Assembly: GCA_910577765.1 (NCBI GenBank)
Contig: CAJTOV010000007.1
Span: 1-60,675, forward strand
Source of the DNA: an uncultured Lachnospiraceae bacterium
GTDB lineage: Bacteria; Bacillota; Clostridia; Lachnospirales; Lachnospiraceae
Length of the DNA: 60,675 nt
Direction: 5' to 3'
Position numbers and translations under genes: made by a program. Shown one piece after another: positions 50,484-59,608 of the stretch. Positions within the stretch are counted from its first letter, which is position 1; each line of letters begins with the position of its first letter. The notes under the pieces are model-generated. The model made no database searches. It was not told the DNA's origin and saw only the letters and a program-made list of their open reading frames with translations.

Positions 50484-51863
50484 ATGTATCAGATTGATTT
50501 TGGAAAGCCCCAGTCCATTCATTTTATCGGAATCGGCGGGATCAGTATGAGCGGCCTTGCGGAAATCCTCATGAAGGAGGGGTTCACGGTCAGCGGGTCC
50601 GATGCCCATGAAACCAGCCTTACAGACCAGCTTGAGGCGGACGGGGCCAGAATCTATTACGGCCAGCGGGCGGAGAATATCCGGGACGGGCTGGATGCAG
50701 TGGTGTATACGGCAGCGGTACACCCGGATAATCCCGAGTACCAGGAGGTAATGCGCCGGGGCATTCCCATGCTGAGCCGGGCGGAGCTTCTGGGCCAGAT
50801 GATGAAGAACTACCGCCATGCCCTGGCCGTGGCCGGAACCCACGGCAAGACCACCACCACCTCCATGATTACGGAGATTCTTCTGGCAGCGGATCTGGAC
50901 CCTACCATTTCCGTAGGGGGCATTCTCCATTCCATCGGCGGCAATATCCGGGTAGGCGGGCAGGAGCTTTTCGTCACCGAGGCATGCGAGTATACCAACA
51001 GTTTTCTATCCTTCTTCCCTACCATGGAGGTAATCCTCAATGTGGAAGAGGACCATATGGACTTTTTTAAGGATCTGGCAGATATCCGCCGCTCCTTCCG
51101 GCTGTTTGCCGAGAAGCTGGGGCCGGAGGGTCTGCTGGTGATCAGCAGCGATATCCCGGATTATGAAGAACTGTGCCGGGATCTGCCCTGCCGGGTGGTG
51201 ACCGTGGGCCGGTCCGGGGACAGTGACTACAGCGCGGCGGACATTGTGTGGGACCGGTGGGGACGGCCTGCCTTTACCCTGATGAAGAAGGGGCAGCCGG
51301 CAGGCAGGCTCCGGTTGGGAGTTCCCGGGGAGCACAATATTTCCAATGCCCTGGCAGCCGTGGCAGCGGCAGAGGCCCTGGAGGTTCCCGTGAAAGCGGT
51401 GGAGGAAGGGCTGGCAGGCTTTACGGGCACGGAGCGGCGGTTCGAGAAAAAGGGGGAGATCGGCGGGGTCACGGTGATCGATGATTACGCCCACCATCCC
51501 AGGGAGATTGCGGCCACCTTAAAGACGGCAGCCGCCTGCCCCCACAAGCAGGTGTGGTGTGTGTTCCAGCCTCATACCTACTCCCGGATCCGGGCATTTC
51601 TGGAGGAATTTGCCAAGGCTCTGTGTCTGGCGGACCAGGTGATCCTGGCGGATATCTACCCGGCCAGGGAGACCGATACCCTGGGGGTCAGTTCCCGGGA
51701 TATTGCGGAGCGAATCCGGGAAATGGGGGGAAATGTCCATTATTTTCCAAGTTTTGACGAAATCGAAACATTTATTTTGGAAAATTGCTCCACAGGGGAT
51801 CTGTTGATAACTATGGGAGCCGGAGACATTGTAAAAGTTGGGGAAAGGCTTCTTGGAAAATAA
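50484..51863 (+). CDS. murC: UDP-N-acetylmuramate--L-alanine ligase MurC
   Basis: A 459-aa cytoplasmic Mur ligase adding L-Ala to UDP-MurNAc. Motifs are FIGIGGISMSGLAEIL (UDP-substrate Rossmann), VAGTHGKTTTTSMI (ATP P-loop), VTEACEYTNSF, NVEEDHMDFF, GEHNISNALAAVAAAE and VIDDYAHHPREIAATL. AGGGTGGG precedes the ATG at 50484. A weak promoter (TTGACT at 50410, TAAAAA at 50433) lies upstream. It is divergent from the PBP gene, so two cell-wall genes share a 231-bp control region. Confidence 0.97.
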   Translation: MYQIDFGKPQSIHFIGIGGISMSGLAEILMKEGFTVSGSDAHETSLTDQLEADGARIYYGQRAENIRDGLDAVVYTAAVHPDNPEYQEVMRRGIPMLSRAELLGQMMKNYRHALAVAGTHGKTTTTSMITEILLAADLDPTISVGGILHSIGGNIRVGGQELFVTEACEYTNSFLSFFPTMEVILNVEEDHMDFFKDLADIRRSFRLFAEKLGPEGLLVISSDIPDYEELCRDLPCRVVTVGRSGDSDYSAADIVWDRWGRPAFTLMKKGQPAGRLRLGVPGEHNISNALAAVAAAEALEVPVKAVEEGLAGFTGTERRFEKKGEIGGVTVIDDYAHHPREIAATLKTAAACPHKQVWCVFQPHTYSRIRAFLEEFAKALCLADQVILADIYPARETDTLGVSSRDIAERIREMGGNVHYFPSFDEIETFILENCSTGDLLITMGAGDIVKVGERLLGK

Positions 51864-51864
51864 G

Positions 51865-52064
51865 TTATCCACATTATCCACATAGTTTTCCACCATCCGT
51901 GTGGGGGAGGCTGTGTGGATTTTTTGATTTTTATAAGGACCGGGGGATAAATCCGGGAATCCTTGATATTAGCGGGGACAAGGGGGGAATCATCCGGAAA
52001 TCCACAGAAATCCGGGGCAGTTATCCACAATATCCACAGCACGAACAACTGTTTTTGTGGATAA
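51865..52064. promoter_or_regulatory. DnaA-box cluster between murC and dnaD
   Basis: Four perfect boxes TTATCCACA: 51865-51873 and 51874-51882 (adjacent, same strand), 52021-52029, and inverted at 52056-52064. One single-mismatch box (ATATCCACA) stands directly after the third at 52030-52038, and weaker variants lie at 51887, 51914 and 51998. The region fills the 268-nt gap before dnaD-dnaI, genes for helicase loading. No dnaA or dnaN gene is nearby. It may be a DnaA-controlled promoter, a DnaA-titration or reactivation site, or less likely an origin. Confidence 0.8.
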
Positions 52065-52131
52065 ATCAGGCTATTTTCTTTTGGGAAGGGATGTGTTAGA
52101 ATGAAACCGGAAGGATGTGGAGGATATGGAG

Positions 52132-53289
52132 ATGATTTGCAGGTACCGGATAAGCGGGACCATCGTTGACAACGTGTTTATCGACAGGCTGATGCCGGAC
52201 GCGCCGGGGGAGTATCTGAAGGTATACCTGTACCTTCTGCGCCACCAGCCGGAGATGCCCGGGATCAGTGCCATTGCCGATGCCCTGGACCATACGGAGG
52301 CGGATGTGCGGCGGGCCCTGCGGTACTGGGAGCAGGCCGGGGCCCTGGTGGGGGATGACCGGCAGCAGCCTGCCGGGGAGAGCCCCGGCCAGGCCGGAAA
52401 CCGGCAGCAGGAGCCGGAGGCCAAGGGCGTCAGGCTGGAGGATATCTGGAAGACGGCGGAAGGAAGCGGCGGGGCAGTGCAGGCGTCAGGAGGCGGTGTC
52501 CGGGGGGCAGCGCCGGCGGAGGATGGTGTCCGGGCAGTACCCACGGCATCCGGGAAGCGCCGGGAGTATGGGGAGGGGGCCGGGGGGCCGGCGTCCGGGA
52601 AGCCGGAGCCTCCGGTGTACAGCCAGGAGCAGGTGAACCGGCTGTCCGGGGACGAGGACTTCACCCAGCTTCTGTACATTGCCCAGAAGTATATGAATAA
52701 GGCTTTTACCCAGCGGGAGTGCCAGGTCTTTGCCTATCTGTATGACGGGCTTCACATGTCCCAGGAGCTTCTGGAGTATCTGGTGGAGTACTGTGTCCAG
52801 GCAGGTCACACCAGCATCCGTTACATAGAGACCGTAGGGCTTAACTGGCATGAGAAGGGGCTGGAGACCGTGGAGGAGGCCAGGGCCTATTCCAGCGGCT
52901 TTACCAGGGATTCTTTTGCGGTTATGCGGGCCTTCGGCCTTGGGGACCGAAGGCCCGGGGATACGGAGAAGGAGATGATTTCCCGTTGGTTCGGCACCTA
53001 CGGCTTTACCAGGGAGGTGGTGCTGGAGGCCTGCAACCGGACCCTGGAGGCTACCCATTCCCCCAGCTTCCGCTATGCAGACAAGATTCTGTCCGAGTGG
53101 AAGAAAGCCGGGGTGAAGAGCCTGAAGGATGTGGGAGCCCTGGACAAAAAGCGCCAGGGCAGGCGTCCGGCCCAGAAGGAAAAGGCAAAGACCAACCAGT
53201 TCCACAATTTTGAACAGCGGGACACGGATTACGATTCCATGGTGCTGGACCAGGTTAAATCCTGGATCGGCGGGACGGGGAGCAGATGA
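52132..53289 (+). CDS. DnaD-domain replication/primosome protein
   Basis: A 385-aa protein. The N-terminal winged-helix region (about residues 1-85, FIDRLMPDAPGEYLKVYLYL and a DALDHTEADVRRALRYWEQA helix) is typical of DnaD. A low-complexity Gly/Ala/Gln linker (about 90-170) follows, then the DnaD domain with FTQRECQVFAYLYDGLHMSQ, LLEYLVEYCV, GLNWHEKGL and the YxxxILxxW-like FRYADKILSEWKKAGV. GGAGG stands 8 nt before the ATG at 52132. It precedes the helicase-loader gene, its functional partner in restart and initiation. Confidence 0.9.
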   Translation: MICRYRISGTIVDNVFIDRLMPDAPGEYLKVYLYLLRHQPEMPGISAIADALDHTEADVRRALRYWEQAGALVGDDRQQPAGESPGQAGNRQQEPEAKGVRLEDIWKTAEGSGGAVQASGGGVRGAAPAEDGVRAVPTASGKRREYGEGAGGPASGKPEPPVYSQEQVNRLSGDEDFTQLLYIAQKYMNKAFTQRECQVFAYLYDGLHMSQELLEYLVEYCVQAGHTSIRYIETVGLNWHEKGLETVEEARAYSSGFTRDSFAVMRAFGLGDRRPGDTEKEMISRWFGTYGFTREVVLEACNRTLEATHSPSFRYADKILSEWKKAGVKSLKDVGALDKKRQGRRPAQKEKAKTNQFHNFEQRDTDYDSMVLDQVKSWIGGTGSR

Positions 53290-53460
53290 GGCCCGGGCCA
53301 GGCCGGGAGCCGGGACGGGGAGCAGATGAAGCCCGGGCCAGGCCGGGAGCCGGAGCAGGGAACGGGTGAAGCCCGGGCCAGGCTGTGGAGCCGGGGCAGG
53401 GAGCAGATGAAGCCCGGGCCGGGGAAGCGGAGCCGGGGCAGAGCCGGTAAAGCCCGGGGA
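53271..53460 (+). repeat. 40-42-bp GC-rich minisatellite overlapping the dnaD 3' end
   Basis: Units start at 53271, 53311, 53351, 53392 and 53434 (partial), lengths 40, 40, 41, 42 and 27. The shared core is AGCAGATGAAGCCCGGGCCA. Units 1 and 2 differ at one base. The dnaD stop codon lies in unit 1, and the other units form the spacer before dnaI. This is a likely variable-number locus between two essential genes. Confidence 0.9.
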
Positions 53461-53481
53461 TGAGAGAAGGAGAATAAAGGA

Positions 53482-54462
53482 ATGGCACTGAGTAATTCCC
53501 AGTACAATGCGGTTATGCGGGAGTATGAGCGGCAGCAGGCAGCCAACCGGCGGGACCAGGAGGCCCGGATTGCCCGGGTGTATGCGCGGATTCCCCAGAT
53601 GGAGAAGCTGGATGCGGACACCGGGGCCAGGGCGGCGGCCTGCGCCCGGAGGGTTCTGGGCGGGGAGGCGGGGGCGCGTCTGTCTCTCCGGGAGGAGCTG
53701 GAGGATATCCGGGAGCAGAAGCGGGTGCTTCTGCGGGCAGCGGGATTTCCGGAGGATTATATGGAGCCCCGGTACCGGTGCCCGGACTGTAAGGACACCG
53801 GCTATGCGGACGGAAAGCACTGCCACTGCTTTGAGCAGGCCCGGATCAGTATTCTGTATGCCCAGTCCAACATCCGGGAGGTTCTGGAACGGGAGAATTT
53901 TGAGACCCTTTCCTACGCATACTATGATGACAGCCAGCCGGTGCCGGGGCTGGGCATGTCGGAGCTGGAGTACCGGAAGCTGGTCCGCCAGTGCCGGGAG
54001 TTTGCGGAGCAGTTCCCGGACAAGGGGCAGAATCTTCTGTTTACCGGGTCCACCGGGGTGGGGAAGACATTTCTGGCCAACTGTATTGCCAAATGTCTGA
54101 TTGAGCGGTATAAGTCCGTGATCTATCTGTCCTCCCAGGACCTGTTTGAGGTGCTGTCCCGGTACCGGTTCAGCCGGGACGCGGAGGAGGTGGAGGACAC
54201 CTACCATTATATTCTGGACTGCGACATGCTGATCATTGACGATCTGGGCACGGAACTGAACAATGCCTTTGTCTCTTCCCAGCTGTTCTACTGTATCAAT
54301 GAGCGGATCAGCCGCAGGCGGGGCACCGTGATTTCCACCAATCTGTCCATGGGGATGTTAAAGGACACCTATTCGGACCGGGTGACCTCCCGGCTTATGA
54401 GCCATTATACCACCATTCCGCTGTACGGGCAGGACATACGGGTGATGAAGGGAAAGTCATAA
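53482..54462 (+). CDS. DnaI/DnaC-type helicase loader ATPase
   Basis: A 326-aa AAA+ protein that loads the replicative helicase. An N-terminal helical region is followed by a zinc-binding segment YRCPDCKDTGYADGKHCHCF (about residues 96-115). Walker A is FTGSTGVGKTFLANCI (about 187), Walker B MLIIDDLGTE (about 250) and sensor 1 TVISTNLSM. AAGGAGAA lies ahead of the start. It follows dnaD, separated by the minisatellite. Confidence 0.95.
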   Translation: MALSNSQYNAVMREYERQQAANRRDQEARIARVYARIPQMEKLDADTGARAAACARRVLGGEAGARLSLREELEDIREQKRVLLRAAGFPEDYMEPRYRCPDCKDTGYADGKHCHCFEQARISILYAQSNIREVLERENFETLSYAYYDDSQPVPGLGMSELEYRKLVRQCREFAEQFPDKGQNLLFTGSTGVGKTFLANCIAKCLIERYKSVIYLSSQDLFEVLSRYRFSRDAEEVEDTYHYILDCDMLIIDDLGTELNNAFVSSQLFYCINERISRRRGTVISTNLSMGMLKDTYSDRVTSRLMSHYTTIPLYGQDIRVMKGKS

Positions 54463-54579
54463 AAGGCTTGACGGAAGCTGGCAGGGATGATATAAAGGAA
54501 ACGTCAGTAACTGTATGGCAGAGGAACGGTTCAGGGTATTTCTGGACAGGACACGACACTTGAACAATGGAGGACGATG

Positions 54580-55755
54580 ATGATTTACCAGGAGAAGACG
54601 ATTGAGACCATTCCCGTTGGACCGCTGGGGCTGATTCCCCTGGCAAGCTGCTGGGAGCTTGGCAAAAAGGTGGACCGGTGGCTGGTGGAGTGGAGGCATG
54701 AGCGGGAGAGCGAGCACAAATCCACCATCGCTTTTGCGGGATACCAGAGAGATTCCTATATTGTGGAGGCAAAGACCCCCCGGTTCGGTTCCGGCGAAGG
54801 AAAGGGAACCATCGATTCATCGGTGCGGGGCGATGATCTCTATATCATGGTAGATGTCTGTAATTATAATCTGACCTATACGGTGTGCGGCATGAAGAAC
54901 CACATGTCCCCGGATGACCATTTTCAGGATCTGAAGCGTGTGATCGCGGCGGCAGCAGGCAAGGCCCGCCGGATCAATGTGATCATGCCCTTCCTGTATG
55001 AGAGCCGCCAGCACAAGCGTTCCAACCGGGAGTCCCTGGACTGTGCCCTGGCGCTCCAGGAGCTGACCCACATGGGTGTGGAGAATATCATTACCTTTGA
55101 TGCCCATGACCCCCGGGTGCAGAATGCCATTCCCCTGCGGGGCTTTGAGACGGTCCAGTGTACCTACCAGTTTATCAAGTACCTGCTGAAAGCGGAGACC
55201 AGCCTCCAGATCGATGCGGACCATATGATGGTCATCAGTCCCGATGAGGGCGGCATGGGCCGGGCGGTGTATTTTGCCAATGTGCTGGGACTGGATATGG
55301 GCATGTTCTACAAGCGCAGGGATTATACCCGGATTGTAAACGGCAGGAATCCCATTGTGGCCCATGAGTTTCTGGGCAGCAGTGTGGAAGGCAAGGACGT
55401 GCTGATCATCGACGATATGATCTCATCCGGTGAGAGTATGCTGGATGTGGCCAAGGAGCTGAAGCGGAGAAAGGCGCGGAAGGTGTTTATCTGTTCCACC
55501 TTCGGCCTGTTTACCAACGGCCTGGAGAAGTTTGACGAGTATTACCATAACGGGCTGATCGACCGGATTCTCACCACCAACCTGGTGTACCAGACCCCGG
55601 AGCTTCTGTCCCGGCCCTATTACATCAATGTGGATATGAGTAAATATATTGCACTGATTATCGATAACCTGAACCACGACGATTCGTTAAGCGAGCTTCT
55701 GAATCCCACCAGCCGCATTAACCGTCTGCTGGCCAGATACCGGGGGCAGGAATAG
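54580..55755 (+). CDS. prs: Ribose-phosphate pyrophosphokinase (PRPP synthetase)
   Basis: A 391-aa enzyme making PRPP from ribose 5-phosphate and ATP, feeding nucleotide, His and Trp synthesis. It has paired phosphoribosyltransferase folds: MPFLYESRQHKRSNRESLDC (flexible-loop/Mg region), ITFDAHDPRVQNAI, VISPDEGGMGRAVYFAN and the PRPP motif DVLIIDDMISSGESM. It is longer than the classical 310-320-aa Prs because of an N-terminal extension, a variant seen in Clostridia. GGAGG spacing favours the second ATG (54580) over 54577. Confidence 0.92.
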   Translation: MIYQEKTIETIPVGPLGLIPLASCWELGKKVDRWLVEWRHERESEHKSTIAFAGYQRDSYIVEAKTPRFGSGEGKGTIDSSVRGDDLYIMVDVCNYNLTYTVCGMKNHMSPDDHFQDLKRVIAAAAGKARRINVIMPFLYESRQHKRSNRESLDCALALQELTHMGVENIITFDAHDPRVQNAIPLRGFETVQCTYQFIKYLLKAETSLQIDADHMMVISPDEGGMGRAVYFANVLGLDMGMFYKRRDYTRIVNGRNPIVAHEFLGSSVEGKDVLIIDDMISSGESMLDVAKELKRRKARKVFICSTFGLFTNGLEKFDEYYHNGLIDRILTTNLVYQTPELLSRPYYINVDMSKYIALIIDNLNHDDSLSELLNPTSRINRLLARYRGQE

Positions 55756-55770
55756 CCGGTAACGGTGCCG

Positions 55771-55872
55771 GTGCAGGAAATGCAGGCGGAAAATGCCGGT
55801 GCCTGTGCAGGAAATGCAGGCGGAAAATGCCGGTGCCTGTGCAGGAAATGCAGGCGGAGAATGCCGGTGCCG
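55771..55872 (+). repeat. 34-bp tandem repeat between prs and lepB
   Basis: Three near-identical 34-bp units begin at 55771, 55805 and 55839, each starting GTGCAGGAAATGCAGGCGG; units 1 and 2 are identical and unit 3 differs in two bases. A degenerate fourth runs to about 55908. The array fills the 176-nt gap before lepB. Confidence 0.9.
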
Positions 55873-55931
55873 GTGTGCAGTAAGCGCAGGCAGGAAACGC
55901 CGGTGTCTGCGCGGGAAGGAAGGATGACCAG

Positions 55932-56618
55932 ATGAGTATTGATGACAAGGAAGAAATGCAGGAAAGCACAGCTCCCGGCAGCGGACAGCCGGAACCGCCG
56001 GTGACGGATGGAGGCGGGGACCGGCCCGGCCGGCCGCCGGTCCAGGCCTCCGGCCAGGAGGACGGATGGAGAATCCCGGAGCCGGAGGAGAAGAAGTTTA
56101 ACTGGAAGGCAGAGCTTCTGGAGTGGTTCAAGATCATCCTTTCGGCGGCAGTCATTGCATTTGTGCTGAATACCTTTATCATTGCCAACAGCCAGGTGCC
56201 CAGCGGGTCCATGGAGACTACCATTATGACCAATGACCGGGTGATCGGGTCCCGGCTGTCCTATGTGTTTTCGGAGCCGGAGCGGGGGGATATTGTGATC
56301 TTCCGTTTCCCGGACAATGAGAAGATTTATTATGTAAAGCGGATCATCGGCCTTCCCGGGGAGACAGTGGATATTGTGGACGGGAAGGTCTATCTCAACG
56401 GCTCGTCCACTCCCATAGAGGAGCCTTACATCCGGGAACCTATGGTGCCGGAGCCGCCCATGCATTTTGAGGTGCCGGAGGACTGCTACTTTATGATGGG
56501 GGATAACCGGAACTTTTCCTCAGATGCCAGACGCTGGCAGAATACGTATGTGAAGCGCAGGAAGATTGTGGCCAAGGTGCTGTTCCGGTATTTTCCCAAG
56601 ATTGGGAAGATTGAGTGA
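55932..56618 (+). CDS. lepB: Signal peptidase I
   Basis: A 228-aa membrane serine protease that removes signal peptides. After a 55-residue Pro/Gly-rich cytoplasmic tail comes one membrane helix (about residues 62-82, IILSAAVIAFVLNTFIIA), then box B with nucleophile Ser in VPSGSMETTI (about 95), box D general-base Lys in IYYVKRIIGLPGE (about 138) and box E MMGDNRNFSSDARRW. AAGGAAGG precedes the start. The long disordered N-terminus is unusual but seen in Lachnospiraceae. Confidence 0.95.
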   Translation: MSIDDKEEMQESTAPGSGQPEPPVTDGGGDRPGRPPVQASGQEDGWRIPEPEEKKFNWKAELLEWFKIILSAAVIAFVLNTFIIANSQVPSGSMETTIMTNDRVIGSRLSYVFSEPERGDIVIFRFPDNEKIYYVKRIIGLPGETVDIVDGKVYLNGSSTPIEEPYIREPMVPEPPMHFEVPEDCYFMMGDNRNFSSDARRWQNTYVKRRKIVAKVLFRYFPKIGKIE

Positions 56619-56659
56619 GGGAGCGGTATGAGGCTTTTGGTTGATACCCAGTTGACAGA

Positions 56660-56686
56660 GGCAGGTGCCAGGCACCTGCCTTTTTT
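56660..56686 (+). terminator. Terminator of lepB
   Basis: Inverted repeat GGCAGGTGCC-A-GGCACCTGCC followed directly by T6, 42 nt after the lepB stop. Confidence 0.88.
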
Positions 56687-56689
56687 GCG

Positions 56690-57000
56690 GCCAGCCAGGG
56701 ACTGCATCCGTTCCTTAAGGTGCTGGGCCTGGCCAAGAACCAGGGCGGCTTTCTCCAGAAGCACGGTTCCCTGCTCTGTGGGGATAAGGCCTTTGCTGAG
56801 GCGGCGGAACAGGGGCACCTGGAATTCCTCCTCCAGCTCCCGGATCACGCCGGACAGGCTGGGCTGGGAAATGTGCAGCTCCTCGGCGGCCCTGGCAGTT
56901 CTGTTCTTTGTGGTGCTCCAGAAGAAAAAGGCAGGTCCGGTCCAGGTGATTCTGGCAAGCGGGGCGGCTGGAGGGTTGATGTATTTCATTATGGGATGCT
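56690..57000 (-). pseudogene. LysR-family regulator remnant
   Basis: The minus strand keeps a LysR helix-turn-helix, RTARAAEELHISQPSLSGVI with ELEEEFQVPLFRRLSKG and TEQGTVLLEKAALVL. The effector domain is missing, because the frame runs into the lepB terminator within 30 codons. The N-terminus is also distorted (Pro/Ala-rich insert before AFFFWSTTKNR). Only about 100 of 300 residues remain, so a truncated relic is the best reading. Confidence 0.75.
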
Positions 57001-57207
57001 GCCGAGGGGGAGCGCTTCGGTAACATTCAGGGGAATCGGAACTGGTTCCGGCTTCCGGTGTCAGACGGGGTTTTATGATTTTTCCATTCGACAAATTCCG
57101 TACCAGAGCTTATAATGGGATTGCTGCGTGTTTCACGTCAGAAGGAAACCGGCTGCTGCCGGGCACCTGGGAACGCGGCAGAAATCACATATGAGGGGGA
57201 TTTGTCT

Positions 57208-58128
57208 ATGGAAAAGAAAACAGGAGTCATAGAAACCGGCGGACAGCTTGGGGCGGTTCTGGTGGGCAACGGGCTGCTGGCCCTTAGCGCCACGGCCTTT
57301 GCCCTGCCTCATTCCTTTGCCATGACCGGGGTCAACGGTGTGGCCCTGGTGCTGGAGCATTATCTGGGGATTTCCATGGCCATGTCCATTGCCCTGATTA
57401 ACGGAATCACCTTTTTCCTGGGGCTTTATTTTCTGGGGAAGGCCTTTGCCCTGAAAACCGTGGTCAGTACTGTGGTCTATCCGGTGCTGTTCCAGCTTTT
57501 CTCCCAGTCGGAAATGCTGGCGGCCCTGACCAGGGACCGGTTTATGGCAGCAGTCATGGCCGGGATTCTCACCGGCGTCGGTCTGGGGCTGGTGATGCGG
57601 GTAGGCGGCTCCACCGGCGGGCTGGATATTCCGCCCCTGATTCTTCACAAGTATTTCCGGTGGTCCGTGGCCCTGGTGATCAACGGCATCAGCCTGGGGA
57701 CCCTGCTGATCCAGGCGTTTTATTCGGACTCGGAACAGATTCTCTATGGGGTTATTTCCACTCTGGTTACCGGTGTGGTGCTGAACCAGGTGCTGTTGTA
57801 CGGGGAGGAAAATATCCAGGCCCTGATTATCAGCCGGAAGCATAAGGAAATCAACGGCGCCATCCAGCAGAGGCTCCAGCGGGGCAGCACCCTGATTCCC
57901 ATAGAGACCGGCTACCACCATGTGCTGGGCAAGGCCGTGCTGTGTGTGCTGCCGGCCCGGGAGCTGGGGAGTCTGACCCGGGAGATCCAGGCCATTGATC
58001 CCGGCGCCTTCGTGATCATGGCCAATGCACGGGAGGTCCGGGGGGTGGGCTTTACCCTGGCCAAAGACCCGGCGCCGGAGGATCTGTGGGCCGGGGAGGC
58101 CCGGGCAGACCGGTTGGATGAAATTTAA
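57208..58128 (+). CDS. YitT-family membrane protein (DUF161/DUF2179)
   Basis: A 306-aa protein with five to six membrane segments in the first 200 residues, including VNGVALVLEHYLG and MRVGGSTGGLDIPPLILHKY, the family hallmark. It ends in a cytoplasmic DUF2179 domain (IETGYHHVLGKAVLCVLPAR and IDPGAFVIMANAREVRGVGF). GAGGGGG precedes the ATG at 57208, so the longer in-frame extension is dropped. Function is not established for the family. Confidence 0.92.
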   Translation: MEKKTGVIETGGQLGAVLVGNGLLALSATAFALPHSFAMTGVNGVALVLEHYLGISMAMSIALINGITFFLGLYFLGKAFALKTVVSTVVYPVLFQLFSQSEMLAALTRDRFMAAVMAGILTGVGLGLVMRVGGSTGGLDIPPLILHKYFRWSVALVINGISLGTLLIQAFYSDSEQILYGVISTLVTGVVLNQVLLYGEENIQALIISRKHKEINGAIQQRLQRGSTLIPIETGYHHVLGKAVLCVLPARELGSLTREIQAIDPGAFVIMANAREVRGVGFTLAKDPAPEDLWAGEARADRLDEI

Positions 58129-58241
58129 TAGAAATTTTTGGGAACCGGCGGGAAATTTGTGAGAAATTCGGATTGATTTTTTGCGAAAAAGTGATATGTT
58201 TATCATCAGTAAGAATGACCTTGGAAAGGATGATATGAATC

Positions 58242-59525
58242 ATGCAGAATCTTCTTCTTTGTATTTCACTTTCCCTGATTTCCGGCCTGCTGATGTCCCG
58301 GCTGGCCAAGAAGATAGGGCTGCCTGCGGTAACGGCTTACCTGGTCACTGGCCTGCTTCTGGGGCCTTACTGCATCGGGCGTCTGGGGCTTCCGGGGGTA
58401 GGGTTCCACACTATGGACGATGTCAGCTTCTTGGGCCTGATCTCGGAAATGGCCCTGGGCTTTATTGCATTTACCATCGGAAATGAGTTCCGGGTGGGAG
58501 AGCTGCGCAAGATGGGGCGGCAGGCCATTACCGTGGGGATTCTCCAGGCCGTGGTGACCACGGTCGTGGTGGATGTGGCACTGATCGGGTTCCATTTTGT
58601 TTTCCCGGCTGCGCTGTCTTTGCCGTCAGCCATTACCCTGGGAGCCATTGCGGCGGCCACGGCTCCGGCCGCCACCCTGATGGTGGTGCGCCAGTACCAG
58701 GCAGACGGCCCTTTGACACGGCTGCTTCTGATGGTGGTGGCCATTGACGACGCGGTGGGTCTGGTGCTGTTCTCCGGTTCCTTTGGTGTGGCCAATGCCC
58801 TGGAGCAGGGGGGCATCAGTGTGATCAGTGTGGTGGTGGAGCCCATACTGGAGATCGTTTTCTCCCTTCTTCTGGGTGCTGTGGCCGGGTATATCCTGGA
58901 CTGGAGCGAGCGGTATTTCCACTCCAGGGGCAACCGGATCTCCATGACCGTGGCGTTTGTACTGCTGACCGTGGGTCTTTCCATGGTGGAATTTGACTTA
59001 GGGCCGGTTCACTGCGGTTTCTCCCTGCTTCTGGTGTGCATGATGACCGGGACCATTTTCTGCAATATCTGTGAGACCTCGGCTGTGCTGATTGAGCGGC
59101 TGGACCGGTGGACCACTCCTTTGAGTATCCTGTTCTTCGTCCTCTCCGGGGCAGAGCTGGATCTGCAGATTCTGCGCAGCCCTATGGTGCTGCTGATCGG
59201 CGCCATATACATTCTGGTCCGTGCTGCCGGGAAGATCCTGGGCGCGTACGGAAGCTGTGCCATGACCGGCTGTGAGCCCAGGATTCAGAAGTATCTGGGC
59301 ATCACCCTTCTGCCCCAGGCAGGTGTGGCCCTGGGCATGGCCCTGACGGCTGCGGCCCTTTCCGACGGGGCCATGGTCCGCAATGTGGTGCTGTTCTCGG
59401 TGCTGGTCTATGAGCTGGTGGCGCCTACCCTGACCAAGAATGCACTGCTGGCCGCAGGGGAGCTTCACTCCGAGGAGCTGCTGGCCCAGGTGCAGGCCCG
59501 GAAGGAGCGGAAGGGCCGGGCGTAA
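58242..59525 (+). CDS. Cation:proton antiporter (CPA2/KefB-type membrane domain)
   Basis: A 427-aa transporter with about 12-13 membrane segments. CPA2 marks are RLAKKIGLPAVTAYLVTGLL, ALGFIAFTIGNEFRV, AAATAPAATLMVVRQY and the acidic pair in VAIDDAVGLVLFSGSFG. There is no C-terminal TrkA-N/RCK domain, so gating is not by nucleotide in cis. GGAAAGGA precedes the start. The exchanged cation (Na+ or K+) cannot be told. Confidence 0.92.
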   Translation: MQNLLLCISLSLISGLLMSRLAKKIGLPAVTAYLVTGLLLGPYCIGRLGLPGVGFHTMDDVSFLGLISEMALGFIAFTIGNEFRVGELRKMGRQAITVGILQAVVTTVVVDVALIGFHFVFPAALSLPSAITLGAIAAATAPAATLMVVRQYQADGPLTRLLLMVVAIDDAVGLVLFSGSFGVANALEQGGISVISVVVEPILEIVFSLLLGAVAGYILDWSERYFHSRGNRISMTVAFVLLTVGLSMVEFDLGPVHCGFSLLLVCMMTGTIFCNICETSAVLIERLDRWTTPLSILFFVLSGAELDLQILRSPMVLLIGAIYILVRAAGKILGAYGSCAMTGCEPRIQKYLGITLLPQAGVALGMALTAAALSDGAMVRNVVLFSVLVYELVAPTLTKNALLAAGELHSEELLAQVQARKERKGRA

Positions 59526-59564
59526 GTGTGACGGGGGACTGAGTTGATATAGATAAAAAAGAAG

Positions 59565-59599
59565 AAGGAGACCCGGCGGATGGCTGTGTCTCCTTTTTT
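59565..59599. terminator. Terminator between the antiporter and Rpn genes
   Basis: Stem AAGGAGAC / GTCTCCTT with a 15-nt loop and T6; an A-rich tract on the other side makes it usable for the convergent gene too. Confidence 0.8.
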
Positions 59600-59608
59600 A
59601 GTGAAATT

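Noticed and set aside
51865..52064. Calling the DnaA-box cluster the chromosomal origin
   Set aside because: No dnaA, dnaN or other usual origin neighbours and no skew information, so only a DnaA-binding region is claimed.
53271..53460. CRISPR array
   Set aside because: Units are contiguous without unique spacers and no cas genes are present; it is a tandem repeat. The array at 55771 is likewise not CRISPR.
56486..57094. A complete LysR gene opposite the lepB downstream region
   Set aside because: Only the DNA-binding part is recognisable; the remainder runs through the lepB terminator and into lepB antisense.
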